Below, piece by piece: positions 1-10,308 of a DNA stretch of 64,000 nt. The position numbers were made by a program, and so were the translations under genes. Every line of letters starts with the position of its first letter. The stretch's first letter is position 1. The notes beneath the pieces were generated by a model that saw nothing but the letters and a program-made list of their open reading frames with translations, made no database searches and had not been told where the DNA came from. The DNA is from Bacillus sp. CH140a_4T (GTDB taxonomy: Bacteria; Bacillota; Bacilli; Bacillales; Bacillaceae_G): NCBI RefSeq assembly GCF_008923725.1, contig NZ_WBPF01000013.1, positions 62,001-126,000 on the forward strand, read 5' to 3'.

Positions 1-586
1 TTTTTATTAATTGTTTTTCTACTCTCATCTTTTCCCCCACTATATCTTGAAAATACATTTTTAAGATATGTCAATACTTTTTGTATGTATGCTTTTTATC
101 TTAACAAAGAATATCTTTTGGAAAATTTCATTTTCCTTTCATTTTTCAAGTTAGATTGAATTTTTATGAGAAAAGTTTCAGTTTTTTTTCAATTCCCTTT
201 CAGTTATGCAACAGCATTAAATGTTCCTAATAACCTAATAACACTATAATCTCCTGCATTATATTATCAGGAAAAACCTATATAAATTACATTATAAAAA
301 CAATCTATAACGAATATATATACACCCCTAACTTCACTGACAAACAAAAAAACACATAATCGTTGTTAGATGACCTATATACCAATACATCACAATAACT
401 AAAAAACAACAATACTACTCAACAGCTATTCATACACTATCTTTCTCAAATTATTTTCCTTTAAAATATTTCAGTAGTTATGTAATTAAATTGTTCTAAC
501 CTATATAAATAACTAGTCCAAAAAAATTCTATATGCATATCATGTTATAGTAAAGAATTCAGGAAATCCTAAAAGGAGGCATTTTC
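1..586. other. AT-rich gene-free stretch
   Basis: No open reading frame with a ribosome binding site is visible on either strand. The sequence is very AT-rich with many A and T runs. I looked for σA, σE, σG and σK promoter pairs in front of the small gene that follows and found none convincing. The left edge is cut by the window, so part of this may be the 3' flank of a gene outside it. Confidence 0.5.
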
Positions 587-772
587 ATGTTTGAAGATAA
601 ACCTAAAATAAACTACCCATATGAATTTACTGAAACTACAACAATTCCGCTAAAAAATCCCATCAATAAAAACTTCAAAAACGGCTCTGGTACACATACT
701 TTCCCAATAAAAAAACACTATAAAGAACAGGTGTTATATACGGAAAAAATTAATAATAATAAAAATAAATAA
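587..772 (+). CDS. small hypothetical protein (61 aa)
   Basis: I do not recognise this protein. It is the only plus-strand gene I accept. The ATG has a very good Shine-Dalgarno sequence (AAAGGAGG, 7 nt spacing), which no shadow frame here has. The product is short, hydrophilic and rich in Lys, Asn and Thr, with a Lys/Asn-only tail, no membrane segment, no signal peptide and no cysteine. A hairpin with a T-run follows about 100 nt downstream. It sits alone in an AT-rich region converging with an Ntn-hydrolase gene on the other strand. Translation looks likely from the ribosome binding site; function is unknown. Confidence 0.6.
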   Translation: MFEDKPKINYPYEFTETTTIPLKNPINKNFKNGSGTHTFPIKKHYKEQVLYTEKINNNKNK

Positions 773-873
773 CCTTATAGACCCTTATAACAATTAATCA
801 AATAAGAATCTATATTAGACTTTGCATAGTTATAGGTAATATATAAATCTTTCTTATACAACTCGTGTACTTT

Positions 874-902
874 TAAAAAGTGCTGATATACGGCGCTTTT
901 TT
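874..902 (+). terminator. terminator after the 61-aa ORF
   Basis: AAAAAGTGC pairs with GCGCTTTTT (9 bp including one G-U) around a 9-nt loop and ends in a T-run on the plus strand. It is the probable end of the small plus-strand transcript. Confidence 0.6.
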
Positions 903-925
903 ATACATAGATAATAGAAGAACAA

Positions 926-961
926 AAAAGGTATGGATATTTTCCACACCTTTTTTGTTCT
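926..961. terminator. strong hairpin, probably bidirectional terminator
   Basis: A perfect 14-bp stem (AGAACAAAAAAGGT with its complement) is extended by three more pairs after one mismatch. The A/T runs inside the stem give a U-tract in both directions. It lies between the convergent small ORF and the Ntn-hydrolase gene, so it could stop transcription from both sides. Confidence 0.6.
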
Positions 962-1210
962 TTACTATTCATAAATAAAGTACATCCATGTTTATTTTAC
1001 CTAGTAGCACTTTAATGGACCTCCTAGAAGTCATTGGATTGAATTTATATAATAACCTTGAATATTTTGCGTCTATTTTTTCTTAAGGGATATTTATTCG
1101 GGTTACTTATTAGATTATCAATTATATCCCTTCCGCCCCCTACTTTTTATAAGCCATTATTGCTCTATTATACATATTTAAAAATTTACCAAACGTTGTT
1201 TCAAAGCAAC

Positions 1211-2197
1211 TTAGTTTTCATAAAATATTTTTTGTTTCCGCTGAAACGGATAGGCTTTAATCTCATCTGTATCTAAATTTTCATGAAATAAATGAATGGC
1301 TATAATTTGTCTACAATCGTAAGTATGATAATAATATGTTCCGGACTCCATACACATTACGCTTGTATAAATGGTATTATCTAATGCACCTTCTTCTGTT
1401 ATTACTCCACCTTTAGGAACCTCGCAATTTGATAAAATATGAAATAGGGCCGATACTCCCTCTTCTTCACTATCTATACCTTGAATGTTTTGTTTACCAT
1501 ATGCTGCCCGCACAAATCTTGATGGCGGGGTGAAATCCCCTGGAAGTCCCATTGAGCCTGACCCCTGACCAAAAGCACTTAATGGTAAGTTACTCCACTC
1601 AGTTGGCGCGAATGGCTGCGATTTAAGGCCAATATATTGTCTTAAATTTTGCAAATGCCAATTAAAATCCGGACTATTCGTCATCACTCCTAGTGGGTTA
1701 TCATATAATTTTAATCCTTCACTTGTCGGCTCCAGTACAATGCAATCTCCCCATTTATCCGCTAAAATCCAATGTAGTGGTGGCGTAAGTCCTAAATCCG
1801 GTAATGGTATATCCAAAAAGGTAAGGCTATCTACAGATTTCTTTAACTCTTTGACAGAATTGAATTGTGTCAGACTCCAAGTTACAAAATCAAATGGAGC
1901 CAAATTCGTTTTGTTGTCATCTATGCTTTGACTATAAGTAGCGAATCCTGGAAAATAGAGTGTTGCACATGTCATACCTGCTTCATTTACTCCGTCCGCC
2001 ATAATAATCCTTCCTTGATGATTAATCCCCATTCCGACCGTAGCATGTTTCGTATTAATGATTTCACCAGTTATATTATTCCACTGGTAATGTCGAGGAA
2101 TGATTATTACTTCTTGATTCATATCTAATGTGAAGTCCATCGTTCTTGCAAAAAGGTGCTGACCGTTTTTTGTCTGTAATGTCAAACTAGTACACAT
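1211..2197 (-). CDS. linear amide C-N hydrolase, choloylglycine hydrolase / penicillin V acylase family
   Basis: This is an Ntn-hydrolase that cleaves a linear amide bond; substrates in the family include conjugated bile salts, penicillin V and N-acyl homoserine lactones. I chose the ATG at 2197, not an upstream in-frame GTG, because it gives Met-Cys at the N terminus. The family needs Cys2 as nucleophile after Met removal, and GGGGTG lies at good spacing (the GTG is part of it). Arg18 and Asp21 follow (FARTMD), and the conserved NPxGVMTNSP segment is at about residues 166-175. The length of 328 residues is typical. There is no signal peptide, so a cytoplasmic enzyme is expected. The gene is monocistronic downstream of mutL. 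The substrate cannot be told from sequence. Confidence 0.85.
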   Translation of the reverse strand: MCTSLTLQTKNGQHLFARTMDFTLDMNQEVIIIPRHYQWNNITGEIINTKHATVGMGINHQGRIIMADGVNEAGMTCATLYFPGFATYSQSIDDNKTNLAPFDFVTWSLTQFNSVKELKKSVDSLTFLDIPLPDLGLTPPLHWILADKWGDCIVLEPTSEGLKLYDNPLGVMTNSPDFNWHLQNLRQYIGLKSQPFAPTEWSNLPLSAFGQGSGSMGLPGDFTPPSRFVRAAYGKQNIQGIDSEEEGVSALFHILSNCEVPKGGVITEEGALDNTIYTSVMCMESGTYYYHTYDCRQIIAIHLFHENLDTDEIKAYPFQRKQKIFYEN

Positions 2198-2347
2198 AAA
2201 GTACACCCCATTTTATGGTTTTATCTACACTTTACATAATTCTAATAAATCTGTAAATTAAAAACCTCTTTCTTACAAAAAATTGAGAAAGCACATATAT
2301 ATTACAAATAGGTTATCTCTAGTTTATAGTTGCAAAAGAATTATATG

Positions 2348-2381
2348 AAAAAGGAGCGACTTGTTACTATCGCTCCTTTTT
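2348..2381 (-). terminator. terminator after mutL
   Basis: A 12-bp stem (AAAAAGGAGCGA and complement) with a 10-nt loop and T-run lies about 60 nt beyond the mutL stop. It closes the mutS-mutL operon. Confidence 0.8.
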
Positions 2382-2440
2382 ATTTCTCTCTATATTTTAT
2401 TAAAATAACCAGAGACCATTTTTCTCTATGAACAGTATCC

Positions 2441-4384
2441 CTACATAACCCTCTTAAACATCTTCTCAAGCTCATAAGTAGAATGATGCACAAGAATTGG
2501 TCTTCCGTGCGGGCATGTGTATGGATTTGTTGTTGTACGTAGTTCTTCCAGTAAAGCAAATATTTGATCGTTCGTTAAATATTGATTCGCTTTAATCGAT
2601 GCTTTACAGCTCATCATGATAGCTGCTTCTTCACGTAACTTTTTAATATCAACTTTTTTTAGTTTGACGACTTGTTCCATCATTTCGTCGATAATTTCTG
2701 TTTCTTGCCCTTTCGGGAACCACGTTGGATGTGAGCGGACAATAAAGGATTGATGACCGAATTGCTCCAAGAATAGTCCAACTTTTTTCAGTTCTTCTAG
2801 TTGCTCTTCGACACGTAAAAATTCAGTAAGAGATAGGTCAATACGGTATGGCACAAGTAGTTCTTGTACTTCTTGCGCTACCCTTCCTACTTTATCCCGG
2901 AAGTATTCATAATTAATACGTTCCTGCGCTGCATGCTGGTCAATCATATATAAGCCTTTATCATTTTGAGCAAAAATATATGTTCCATGCATTTGTCCAA
3001 TTGGATAAAGTGGTGGTAAGTCATTACCGTTCATCTCAATCTCTTCTATTTCTTGAACTTCTTCTTCCAATTCCTCTAATTCAAAGTCTTCATCGTTACT
3101 GTTCCACGATTTCTCTTTTTGAATTGGTTCTTCCATTATCGGTTTAGTAGATGGCTGCCAACTTTGTTCTTCTCGTACGAGCGACTGTGGTGGTTGCCAT
3201 TCTTGTTTCGGCGGTTGCCACAGTTGTGCTGGCTGTTTCACAGCCAGTGGTTCTTCTTGTTTTTCATCCATACCTGTCGGTAAAATAATGTCTGGCATAG
3301 ATGGCTCTTTCGGCTTCGCATGCTCAAACTGGAATTGTTCTTGCACACTTTCATCTTTTTCTTTTTTCTTCGTTGTTACACCCGCATCTGGGATGAGCTG
3401 TATTTTTTTAAATGCTGCTTGCAATGTTTCTTCGATAAGCTTTAGCAATTCTTGCTCTTTACTAAAACGAACTTCTAATTTCGCTGGATGTACGTTAACG
3501 TCAACAAGCATTGGATCCATTTCAATTGATAAGAAGCCGATTGGGTATCGTCCAACTGGCAATAATGTATGGTATCCTTGCTGAATGGCTTTCATTAATA
3601 CGAAATTTCGAACGTAACGACCATTTACGATCGTTGACATATAATTACGAGATGCTCTCGTTACTTCTGGTAATGTTACATAACCTTTAATTGTGAAATC
3701 TAAAGATTCAGCTTCAATTGGAACAAGCTTCTTCGCAACTTGAATGCTATAAATCGATGCAAGTACTTGTCTCACATCACCATTTCCAGATGTATGAAGT
3801 AATTTCTTTTCATTATGAAACAACTTTAACGATACTTCTGGATGTGACATTGCAATACGATACACGATATCTGTAATATTCCCAAGCTCTGTATGAATGG
3901 TTTTCATATATTTAAGACGCGCTGGTGTATTAAAGAATAAGTTTTGTACTGTAATATCTGTTCCTTTTCGGCTCGCTGTTTTCTCCTGCTTTATAATGTC
4001 TCCACCTTTAATCATAAGGTGCGTACCAGGCGCATCACCTGTGCTAGTGATTAATTTTAATTCACTAACTGAGGCAATACTCGGCAATGCCTCACCGCGG
4101 AAACCGAGTGTTCTTATGCGGAACAGATCGTTTTCATCTTTAATTTTACTCGTTGCATGTCGTTCAAAAGCGACGATACAATCTTCTTCTGCAATGCCAT
4201 CTCCATTATCAATGATGCGAATTTTTGATAAACCAGCTTCTTCTAAGTGGATTTCAATAGATGTACTATTCGCATCGATAGAATTTTCCACAAGTTCTTT
4301 TACGACTGAGGCAGGGCGCTCTACTACTTCCCCTGCCGCAATTAAGTTAGAGAGTTGATCATCGAGTTTGCGAATTTTCCCCAT
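2441..4384 (-). CDS. mutL: DNA mismatch repair protein MutL
   Basis: MutL couples mismatch recognition by MutS to strand incision. The N-terminal GHKL ATPase shows Glu30/Asn34 (KELVENS), DNGDGI near residue 60 and GFRGEAL near 94. The C-terminal domain carries [12 protein letters not shown], the metal-dependent endonuclease motif of organisms that lack MutH, plus a CPHGRP motif near the end. The linker at about 370-450 is acidic and proline-rich with repeated WQPP units. At 647 residues it is normal for the B. cereus group. It starts 8 nt after the mutS stop; AAAGGA within the mutS end serves as a somewhat distant ribosome binding site, so translation may be coupled. Confidence 0.97.
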   Translation of the reverse strand: MGKIRKLDDQLSNLIAAGEVVERPASVVKELVENSIDANSTSIEIHLEEAGLSKIRIIDNGDGIAEEDCIVAFERHATSKIKDENDLFRIRTLGFRGEALPSIASVSELKLITSTGDAPGTHLMIKGGDIIKQEKTASRKGTDITVQNLFFNTPARLKYMKTIHTELGNITDIVYRIAMSHPEVSLKLFHNEKKLLHTSGNGDVRQVLASIYSIQVAKKLVPIEAESLDFTIKGYVTLPEVTRASRNYMSTIVNGRYVRNFVLMKAIQQGYHTLLPVGRYPIGFLSIEMDPMLVDVNVHPAKLEVRFSKEQELLKLIEETLQAAFKKIQLIPDAGVTTKKKEKDESVQEQFQFEHAKPKEPSMPDIILPTGMDEKQEEPLAVKQPAQLWQPPKQEWQPPQSLVREEQSWQPSTKPIMEEPIQKEKSWNSNDEDFELEELEEEVQEIEEIEMNGNDLPPLYPIGQMHGTYIFAQNDKGLYMIDQHAAQERINYEYFRDKVGRVAQEVQELLVPYRIDLSLTEFLRVEEQLEELKKVGLFLEQFGHQSFIVRSHPTWFPKGQETEIIDEMMEQVVKLKKVDIKKLREEAAIMMSCKASIKANQYLTNDQIFALLEELRTTTNPYTCPHGRPILVHHSTYELEKMFKRVM

Positions 4385-4392
4385 CTACTTAC

Positions 4393-7065
4393 TCATCCTT
4401 TCTTTAACTTTTTCTGCAAGCGATACAGTTCGTTCATCGCCTCTAAAGGTGTCATATCCAGTAAATCAATTTTTTTAATTTGCGCAAGTACTGCCGTTTC
4501 TTTTGCATCTAGAACTGACTTGTCTTGTTTTTTCGAAGACTGTTCTCCACCAAAGAATGATAATTGCGATTCTTCCTCAGTCTCTACTTTCGTCTCTTGT
4601 ATTTCTGCTGGTTCTTCTTTTACAACAGATGGTTCTGGAGCCACTTCTTGTACTTTCACTTCTGTACGCTTTGGAATAATAATTTCTTCTTGTCCTTCTA
4701 GTTGCGCTAACACTTCTTTCGCACGAGCGATTAAGCTATCTGGAAGCTCCGCAAGTTGCGCAACGTGAATTCCGTAACTTTTATCAGCTGCTCCATCTTG
4801 AATTTTATGAAGGAATACTACTTTTCCGTTCTCTTCAATAGCTGAAACATGTACATTCTTCAATTGCCCTAAACTTTCTTCTAGTACCGTCAATTCATGA
4901 TAATGCGTAGAGAATAACGTTTTCGCACCAATTTGGTCATGAATATGTTCAATGATTGCTTGTGCAAGTGCCATACCATCATACGTAGATGTACCGCGTC
5001 CAATTTCATCGAATAAAATTAAACTTCTTTCTGATGCATTTGCAATTGCATTTTTCGCTTCTAACATTTCGACCATAAATGTACTTTGACCCGAAATTAA
5101 ATCATCCGCTGCACCAATTCTCGTAAAGATTTGATCGAATACAGGTAATACCGCTTCTGTTGCTGGTACGAAACAACCGATTTGCGACATAACAGTTACA
5201 AGTGCTAATTGTCTCATATACGTACTTTTACCAGACATGTTCGGTCCTGTAATTAAAAAGACATCCATCTTCTCCGGCATAATACAATCATTCGGTACAT
5301 ACAATTTCCCGTTCAATACTTTTTCAACGACAGGATGACGACCATCTTTAATAAAGATTTCGCGCTTCGTTGTTAAAACAGGTTTTACAAACTGTTCTTC
5401 TTCACTAACTGTCGCAAAACTTTGCAGTACGTCTAGTTCACTAATTACTTTCGCTAAATGCTGTAATTTCGGAATGAATACTTTGACTTCTTCGCGAAGT
5501 GCTGTAAATAAATCGTATTCTAATTGTACAATTTTTTCTTCTGCTTCTAAGATTAATGTTTCTTTTTCTTTTAATTCATCTGTTATGAAACGTTCAGCAT
5601 TCGCAAGCGTTTGTTTTCGCTCATAGCGCCCTTCTGGAAGTGCTGCAAGATTCGCCTTCGTCACTTCAATGTAGTAGCCGAAAATACGGTTGTACCCGAT
5701 TTTTAACGATTTAACTCCTGTAATATCGCGCTCTCGTTTTTCAAGCTCAGCAATCCACGTTTTCCCGTTTTTACTAACGTAACGATATTGATCAAGCTTG
5801 TCATTATAACCGTCTTTAATAATATCTCCATCTTTAATAGAAAGCGGTGGGTTTTCTTGAATACTTCTTCCTAGTAATTCAGTTAAGCTCTCACATGGAT
5901 CCGCACCTTGAATTAACCTTGCTGCATAAGCATTATCTAACAGACTAATCGCTTCTAAAATAGCTGGTACTTGAAGTAAAGATCGTCTTAACTGTAATAA
6001 GTCCCGTGCATTTACATTACCAAATGCAACTTTCCCTGCTAAACGTTCTAAATCATATACTTCTTTTAATTTTTCTTTTAAATCTTCACGTAAGAAGTAA
6101 TCATTTACAAATGTTTCAACCATTTCTAAACGCTCTTCTACTTTTTCTTTTTGGATCAGTGGACGTTCCATCCACTGTTTTAACATACGACCACCCATAG
6201 CTGTTTTCGTTTTATCTAATAGCCATAATAATGATCCTGTTTTTTCTTTCGTTCGCAGTGTTTCTGTCAGCTCTAAATTTCGCTTTGAATGCACATCAAT
6301 TTTCATAAATTGATTCGTATAATAAATTTCCACTGGTTGTAAATGGTCTAACGAACGTTTTTGCGTTCTTATCACATAGTTAAATAAGCGTCCAACCGCT
6401 TTAATTAACTTTGCTTGCGAAACGTTTTTCACAAGATGTTCTAACCCTTCCGGAATCGTTGTTGCATCTTCATACGAAATCGTCATTTTTAATGTTGCGG
6501 TTAATTTATTTAATTCATCTTTTGAAAATGTAGAATCTACAACAATTTCTTTTGAACCAGTTGCATACACTTCTAATAAAATATCTTCTACTGAACCTGT
6601 TAACAACGTTACTGTATTTTGTCCAGTCGTTAGATCATTACAAGCTAAAGCATACGATCCATCTTCAAAATGTGTTAATGCTGCTAAGAAGTTATTTTCT
6701 TTCTCATCAATAGTACGCCCTTCCATCATCGTTCCTGGCGTAATTAGTTGTACGACTTCACGGCGCACTACACCTTTAGCTGTTTTTGGATCTTCCACTT
6801 GCTCACAAACAGCTACTTTATATCCTTTTTCAACAAGTTGTTCAATATAATTTTTAGCTGCATGATGCGGTACACCGCACATCGGTATACGATCACTACT
6901 ACCACCATCTCGGCTCGTTAATGTAATTTCAAGTTCATGAGCTGCTTTAACCGCATCTTCAAAGAACATTTCATAAAAATCACCTAATCGGAAAAATAAA
7001 AAGGCATCTTGATAGTCTGCCTTAACCTTTAAATATTGCTGTATCATAGGGGTATATTGCGTCAT
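4393..7065 (-). CDS. mutS: DNA mismatch repair protein MutS
   Basis: MutS recognises mismatches and small loops and recruits MutL. The N-terminal mismatch-binding domain contains the FYE motif (GDFYEMF, residues about 28-34). The C-terminal ABC-type ATPase has Walker [10 protein letters not shown] and Walker B with DEIGRGTST. Near the C terminus, QLSFF matches a β-clamp binding peptide, consistent with replication-coupled repair in Bacillus. The length of 890 residues is normal. It is the first gene of mutS-mutL, and cotE lies upstream with its own terminator. Confidence 0.98.
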   Translation of the reverse strand: MTQYTPMIQQYLKVKADYQDAFLFFRLGDFYEMFFEDAVKAAHELEITLTSRDGGSSDRIPMCGVPHHAAKNYIEQLVEKGYKVAVCEQVEDPKTAKGVVRREVVQLITPGTMMEGRTIDEKENNFLAALTHFEDGSYALACNDLTTGQNTVTLLTGSVEDILLEVYATGSKEIVVDSTFSKDELNKLTATLKMTISYEDATTIPEGLEHLVKNVSQAKLIKAVGRLFNYVIRTQKRSLDHLQPVEIYYTNQFMKIDVHSKRNLELTETLRTKEKTGSLLWLLDKTKTAMGGRMLKQWMERPLIQKEKVEERLEMVETFVNDYFLREDLKEKLKEVYDLERLAGKVAFGNVNARDLLQLRRSLLQVPAILEAISLLDNAYAARLIQGADPCESLTELLGRSIQENPPLSIKDGDIIKDGYNDKLDQYRYVSKNGKTWIAELEKRERDITGVKSLKIGYNRIFGYYIEVTKANLAALPEGRYERKQTLANAERFITDELKEKETLILEAEEKIVQLEYDLFTALREEVKVFIPKLQHLAKVISELDVLQSFATVSEEEQFVKPVLTTKREIFIKDGRHPVVEKVLNGKLYVPNDCIMPEKMDVFLITGPNMSGKSTYMRQLALVTVMSQIGCFVPATEAVLPVFDQIFTRIGAADDLISGQSTFMVEMLEAKNAIANASERSLILFDEIGRGTSTYDGMALAQAIIEHIHDQIGAKTLFSTHYHELTVLEESLGQLKNVHVSAIEENGKVVFLHKIQDGAADKSYGIHVAQLAELPDSLIARAKEVLAQLEGQEEIIIPKRTEVKVQEVAPEPSVVKEEPAEIQETKVETEEESQLSFFGGEQSSKKQDKSVLDAKETAVLAQIKKIDLLDMTPLEAMNELYRLQKKLKKG

Positions 7066-7157
7066 ACTTTTCCTCCATAATTCTTACATAGTAATCAATT
7101 TTCATATATGTCACATTTCACGGACATCCATATCTCCTATTTCAGGAGTCTTTCCTC

Positions 7158-7166
7158 ATTATAGCA
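7158..7166 (-). promoter_or_regulatory. putative extended -10 promoter of mutS
   Basis: TGCTATAAT on the minus strand, about 90 nt upstream of mutS, is a perfect extended -10 element. No good -35 is present at 17 nt. A short hairpin (CTCCT-GAAAT-AGGAG) follows it in the leader. Confidence 0.4.
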
Positions 7167-7212
7167 CATTTCATAAGGAATCATGTTCATTCAAGCATCA
7201 CTTATGTAAAGT

Positions 7213-7243
7213 AAAAAGCTAGGAAGAACTTCTCCCTAGCTTT
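7213..7243 (-). terminator. terminator after cotE
   Basis: AAAGCTAGG and CCTAGCTTT form a 9-bp stem just beyond the cotE stop, followed by T's on the minus strand. It separates cotE from mutS. Confidence 0.75.
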
Positions 7244-7246
7244 CTA

Positions 7247-7789
7247 TTACTCTTCTTCTGCATCTACGATAAAGTTCGGATCTAATTCTTCAAACTCATC
7301 ATCATCGACTTGGAAATCCTCGTCTGATTCTACGCAACCTTCAGGATTTACACTTACACAAATTTTCGTTTCCCCAACTACTTCTGTTACAAATTCACGT
7401 TCTACAGTTACAACAATTTTATTACCATTTGGTGATACAAGAGCTTCTAAACAATTTGGTGGCTGAATGACACGAGCAATAATTTCTAAATCATCACCAG
7501 AAAAGTTTTTATCACGATACCCAATACTCACTTCATCAGTGTAGTTCACACGCTCTGTTACAACTTCTGTCTTTGTATTACCATCAAATGAATACCAAGT
7601 GTTCACATCATAGAAACCTTCAATTTCCACATGCTTTCCATTCTTTCTTGCTTCGTACGAGTGGTTAATTACCCAGCACCCTAAAATACTTGTTGGCTCA
7701 TTATTCGATTCACATGTATGCGTTGACTTTGTATACTTACGTCCTTTTCCAACCACTGCTTTTGTAATAATCTCTCTAAATTCGGACAT
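7247..7789 (-). CDS. cotE: outer spore coat morphogenetic protein CotE
   Basis: CotE directs assembly of the outer coat in B. subtilis and attachment of the exosporium in the B. cereus group. The 180-residue protein is the usual length. It starts [16 protein letters not shown] and ends in a very acidic tail (residues about 155-180, rich in Asp and Glu), both typical of CotE. No membrane segment is present. It is expressed in the mother cell; a σK-like promoter is visible upstream. Its position between ricA (ymcA) and mutS is the same as in B. subtilis, which supports the assignment. Confidence 0.95.
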   Translation of the reverse strand: MSEFREIITKAVVGKGRKYTKSTHTCESNNEPTSILGCWVINHSYEARKNGKHVEIEGFYDVNTWYSFDGNTKTEVVTERVNYTDEVSIGYRDKNFSGDDLEIIARVIQPPNCLEALVSPNGNKIVVTVEREFVTEVVGETKICVSVNPEGCVESDEDFQVDDDEFEELDPNFIVDAEEE

Positions 7790-7818
7790 TCGTAACCCTC
7801 CTCAATCACTATTCAATT

Positions 7819-7846
7819 AATCATATGCGTGACAATAGCGGAATGT
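7819..7846 (-). promoter_or_regulatory. putative σK promoter of cotE
   Basis: On the minus strand AC, 17 nt, then CATATGATT fits the σK pattern (AC, N16-17, CATANNNTA) with one -10 mismatch. It lies about 30 nt upstream of the cotE start. B. subtilis cotE is read by σE and σK; I could not place a clear σE site. Confidence 0.42.
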
Positions 7847-7885
7847 GTCATTCTTTTTTCGAGAAGAACTTACGTTTAACCCACT

Positions 7886-7916
7886 AAAAAAAGAGATGTC
7901 AATTCGACATCTCTTT
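7886..7916 (-). terminator. terminator after ricA
   Basis: A perfect 11-bp stem (AAAGAGATGTC and complement) with a 5-nt loop and T-run overlaps the ricA stop codon. Confidence 0.85.
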
Positions 7917-8346
7917 AACAACCACAATTTCCTTTTTTACTTTCTACCGCTGCGCCCGTTTCACCCTTCAATACATCGCCATTAGTTGAAATTAATATTT
8001 CATCTGTTACGTTGTTAGAAATCGTACTTGCAACTAGCTGTAGTAAGTCATTTACATATGTTTGTGAAGATTTAAATTCTTGCACAACTGGGATACTATC
8101 CAACTTATCTTGTAATGCATCAATTTCAGCTTCTACTTTTTTCAAAGCTTCCCATTTCCCGTAATGCTGCAAGTTTACTGCTTGTTTTTGCAGTGCTTTA
8201 ATTTCATCAATTGCGCGCTTTACATTTTCATTTTTATGAATTTGTGCCTCTGCTTTCTTAAAGAAATCAACTTCTTCTGTTTCAGAAATCATTTTTGCTA
8301 ATTCTTTCGCTTGTTCAACAATTTCATCTTTCGAATATGCTTTCAT
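7915..8346 (-). CDS. ricA: RicA (YmcA), regulator of RNA processing and development
   Basis: This is the YmcA member of the YlbF/YmcA family. In B. subtilis it forms the RicA-RicF-RicT complex, which binds iron-sulfur clusters, works with RNase Y in mRNA maturation and is needed for biofilm formation, competence and sporulation. The 143-residue protein is mostly predicted helix with heptad-like Leu/Ala spacing. It ends in a Cys-Gly-Cys motif, suited to cluster binding. It starts 3 nt after the miaB stop, so the two are co-transcribed. Its functional partner rny is also in this window. Confidence 0.9.
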   Translation of the reverse strand: MKAYSKDEIVEQAKELAKMISETEEVDFFKKAEAQIHKNENVKRAIDEIKALQKQAVNLQHYGKWEALKKVEAEIDALQDKLDSIPVVQEFKSSQTYVNDLLQLVASTISNNVTDEILISTNGDVLKGETGAAVESKKGNCGC

Positions 8347-8349
8347 CTA

Positions 8350-9879
8350 TTATTCCACCTCAATCGGCTCTTCAACTAATTCCCCGTTAAGAGACCAAGT
8401 TTTTGCTTCCGTTACTTTTACTTTCACAAGCTGACCAATTAAAGATTTTGAAGCGACGAAGTTTACAAGTTTATTCGTACGAGTATAACCTGCGAGTACT
8501 TCTGGATTATTTTTACTTTCCCCATCAACTAACACTTCTACAATTTGACCTTTGTAACGATTATTGTTTTCAATTGCCAACGTATTTACTAGTGTATTTA
8601 AGCGTTGAAGACGTTCTTTTTTCACTTCCATCGGTACATTATCTTTCATTTTTGCAGCTGGTGTACCTTCGCGCGGAGAATAAATAAAGGTAAAGGCAGT
8701 ATCAAATCCGACTTCACGATATAACGACATCGTTTCTTCAAATTGCTCATCTGTTTCATTTGGGAAACCAACGATAATATCAGTTGTGAATACTGCATTT
8801 GGAATTGCTTCTTTAATTTTTCTTACAAGTTCTAAATAATGCTCACGTGAATATTTACGCGCCATAATTTTTAACATATCTGTGCTTCCAGATTGAACTG
8901 GTAAGTGAATATGTTCTACTAAGTTTCCACCTTTTCCAAGCACTTCAATTAAGTGATCATCGAAATCACGTGGATGGCTCGTTGTAAAACGAATACGGGC
9001 AATATCAACTTTACGGAGTTCGTCCATTAAATCGCCAAGTCCGTATTCAAAATCTTCAAAGTCTTTACCATATGCATTTACGTTCTGGCCAAGTAATGTA
9101 ATTTCTTTATAACCATTCGCAGCTAAATGGCGAATCTCTTGGATAATATCTTCTGGACGTCTGCTTCGCTCTTTTCCACGTGTATACGGCACGATACAAT
9201 ATGTACAGAACTTATCACAGCCATACATAATATTTACCCAAGCTTTAATATCACCACGGCGTACTTTCGGAAGGTTTTCAATTACATCCCCTTCTTTTGA
9301 CCAAACTTCAACTACCGTCTCCTTCGAGAACATTGCATCTTTTAGAATATACGGCAATCTATGAATATTATGCGTTCCAAACACCATATCTACATGCTGA
9401 TTTTTTTGCATAATTTTATTTACAACAGATTCTTCTTGAGACATACAACCACATACACCAATTAAAAGGTCCGGATTTCTTCTTTTTAATGACTTTAAAT
9501 GACCTAGTTCACCGAACACTTTATTTTCAGCATTTTCACGAATTGCACAAGTATTTAATAAAACTACATCTGCATCTTCAGTTGAAAAGGTTGGCTCATA
9601 TCCAAGTGCGGTGAAAATACCCGCCATTACTTCCGTATCATGCTCATTCATTTGACAACCATATGTACGAATATAGAACTTTCTTCCTGTACCAAAATTA
9701 CGAAATTCTTTAGGTAAGCCAAAATCCCGTTCAATTTTAACTTCTTCTTTCCCTCGTTTTTTCGCGTCTTTTAAGGAAGGTGGTTGGTATACACTTTCAA
9801 AGTATTTACTATAATCTTTCTCTTCTTTTTTCGTAGAGGAATTTGCTTGTTGACTTGCTAATCGTTGTTGCTCGTTCAT
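8350..9879 (-). CDS. miaB: tRNA-2-methylthio-N6-dimethylallyladenosine synthase MiaB
   Basis: MiaB is a radical-SAM methylthiotransferase that converts i6A37 to ms2i6A37 in tRNAs reading UNN codons. Domains in order are: the N-terminal UPF0004 domain with three cluster cysteines ([23 protein letters not shown]), the radical-SAM CxxxCxxC (CDKFCTYC), and a C-terminal TRAM domain. I chose the ATG at 9879 because AAAGGAG sits at ideal spacing and the protein is then 509 residues, the family length. The frame stays open 15 codons further upstream without a ribosome binding site. It is co-transcribed with ricA. Confidence 0.96.
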   Translation of the reverse strand: MNEQQRLASQQANSSTKKEEKDYSKYFESVYQPPSLKDAKKRGKEEVKIERDFGLPKEFRNFGTGRKFYIRTYGCQMNEHDTEVMAGIFTALGYEPTFSTEDADVVLLNTCAIRENAENKVFGELGHLKSLKRRNPDLLIGVCGCMSQEESVVNKIMQKNQHVDMVFGTHNIHRLPYILKDAMFSKETVVEVWSKEGDVIENLPKVRRGDIKAWVNIMYGCDKFCTYCIVPYTRGKERSRRPEDIIQEIRHLAANGYKEITLLGQNVNAYGKDFEDFEYGLGDLMDELRKVDIARIRFTTSHPRDFDDHLIEVLGKGGNLVEHIHLPVQSGSTDMLKIMARKYSREHYLELVRKIKEAIPNAVFTTDIIVGFPNETDEQFEETMSLYREVGFDTAFTFIYSPREGTPAAKMKDNVPMEVKKERLQRLNTLVNTLAIENNNRYKGQIVEVLVDGESKNNPEVLAGYTRTNKLVNFVASKSLIGQLVKVKVTEAKTWSLNGELVEEPIEVE

Positions 9880-10308
9880 CGGTAATCTCCTTTCACCCTT
9901 AACTATACACACTCTATAGTCCATTTTAATGCGCTTTGACTCACCTCAAAAATGGTTAGATAGCTTGAGAGATAACTTGTCCTTTGAAACTTGAGTAATC
10001 AATCTAATCATTCATAAAAATGAAGTCTTCCCCACACAAATAGACATTCCCTTTTCATACTTCTTTTTGTCCTATCCAAAAGCATATTGCTTTATCCCTA
10101 TAAACATTACCATAGTATGAAGCGTTGCGCCAATTTTAACAAGAAAGAGGCTCTGTCTGATCTTACATTTCATCAGCAATGAACTCTCCATTTTCATACA
10201 ACGATTTATATATTATTTTACCATTCTGAATTTTCTAAGTAAATAAAACTACCATATATTTTTTACTCATAAAAAAAGGTTACCAAATGGCAACCTCCTC
10301 TTCTTATA
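9880..10308. other. intergenic stretch between korB and miaB
   Basis: About 430 nt hold the korB terminator at one end and the miaB leader at the other. I see no promoter with both boxes for miaB and no complete gene. A 23-codon minus-strand frame (10163-10234) reads like protein but has no start codon or ribosome binding site, and may be a decayed remnant. Confidence 0.5.
10271..10295 (-). terminator. terminator after korB
   Basis: GGTTGCC and GGTAACC form a 7-bp stem (one G-U) with a 4-nt loop and seven T's on the minus strand, 14 nt after the korB stop. Confidence 0.85.

Larger units (their letters stand above)
773..1210. other. intergenic stretch with two hairpins
   Basis: This gap between two convergent genes holds two terminator-like hairpins (874-902 and 926-961). 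The rest is AT-rich with no supported gene. A 72-codon frame starting with TTG at 1058 has no ribosome binding site and overlaps the 3' end of the opposing gene, so it is not called. Confidence 0.6.

Noticed and set aside
1058-1276. 72-codon hydrophobic plus-strand frame
   Set aside because: TTG start without Shine-Dalgarno, overlaps the 3' end of the Ntn-hydrolase gene, and composition follows the AT-rich background.
3897-4768. Long plus-strand frames (100-150 codons) opposite mutL and mutS
   Set aside because: They are antisense shadows of strongly conserved coding sequence with no ribosome binding sites; the same holds opposite gntR (31391-31846), infB, polC and others.
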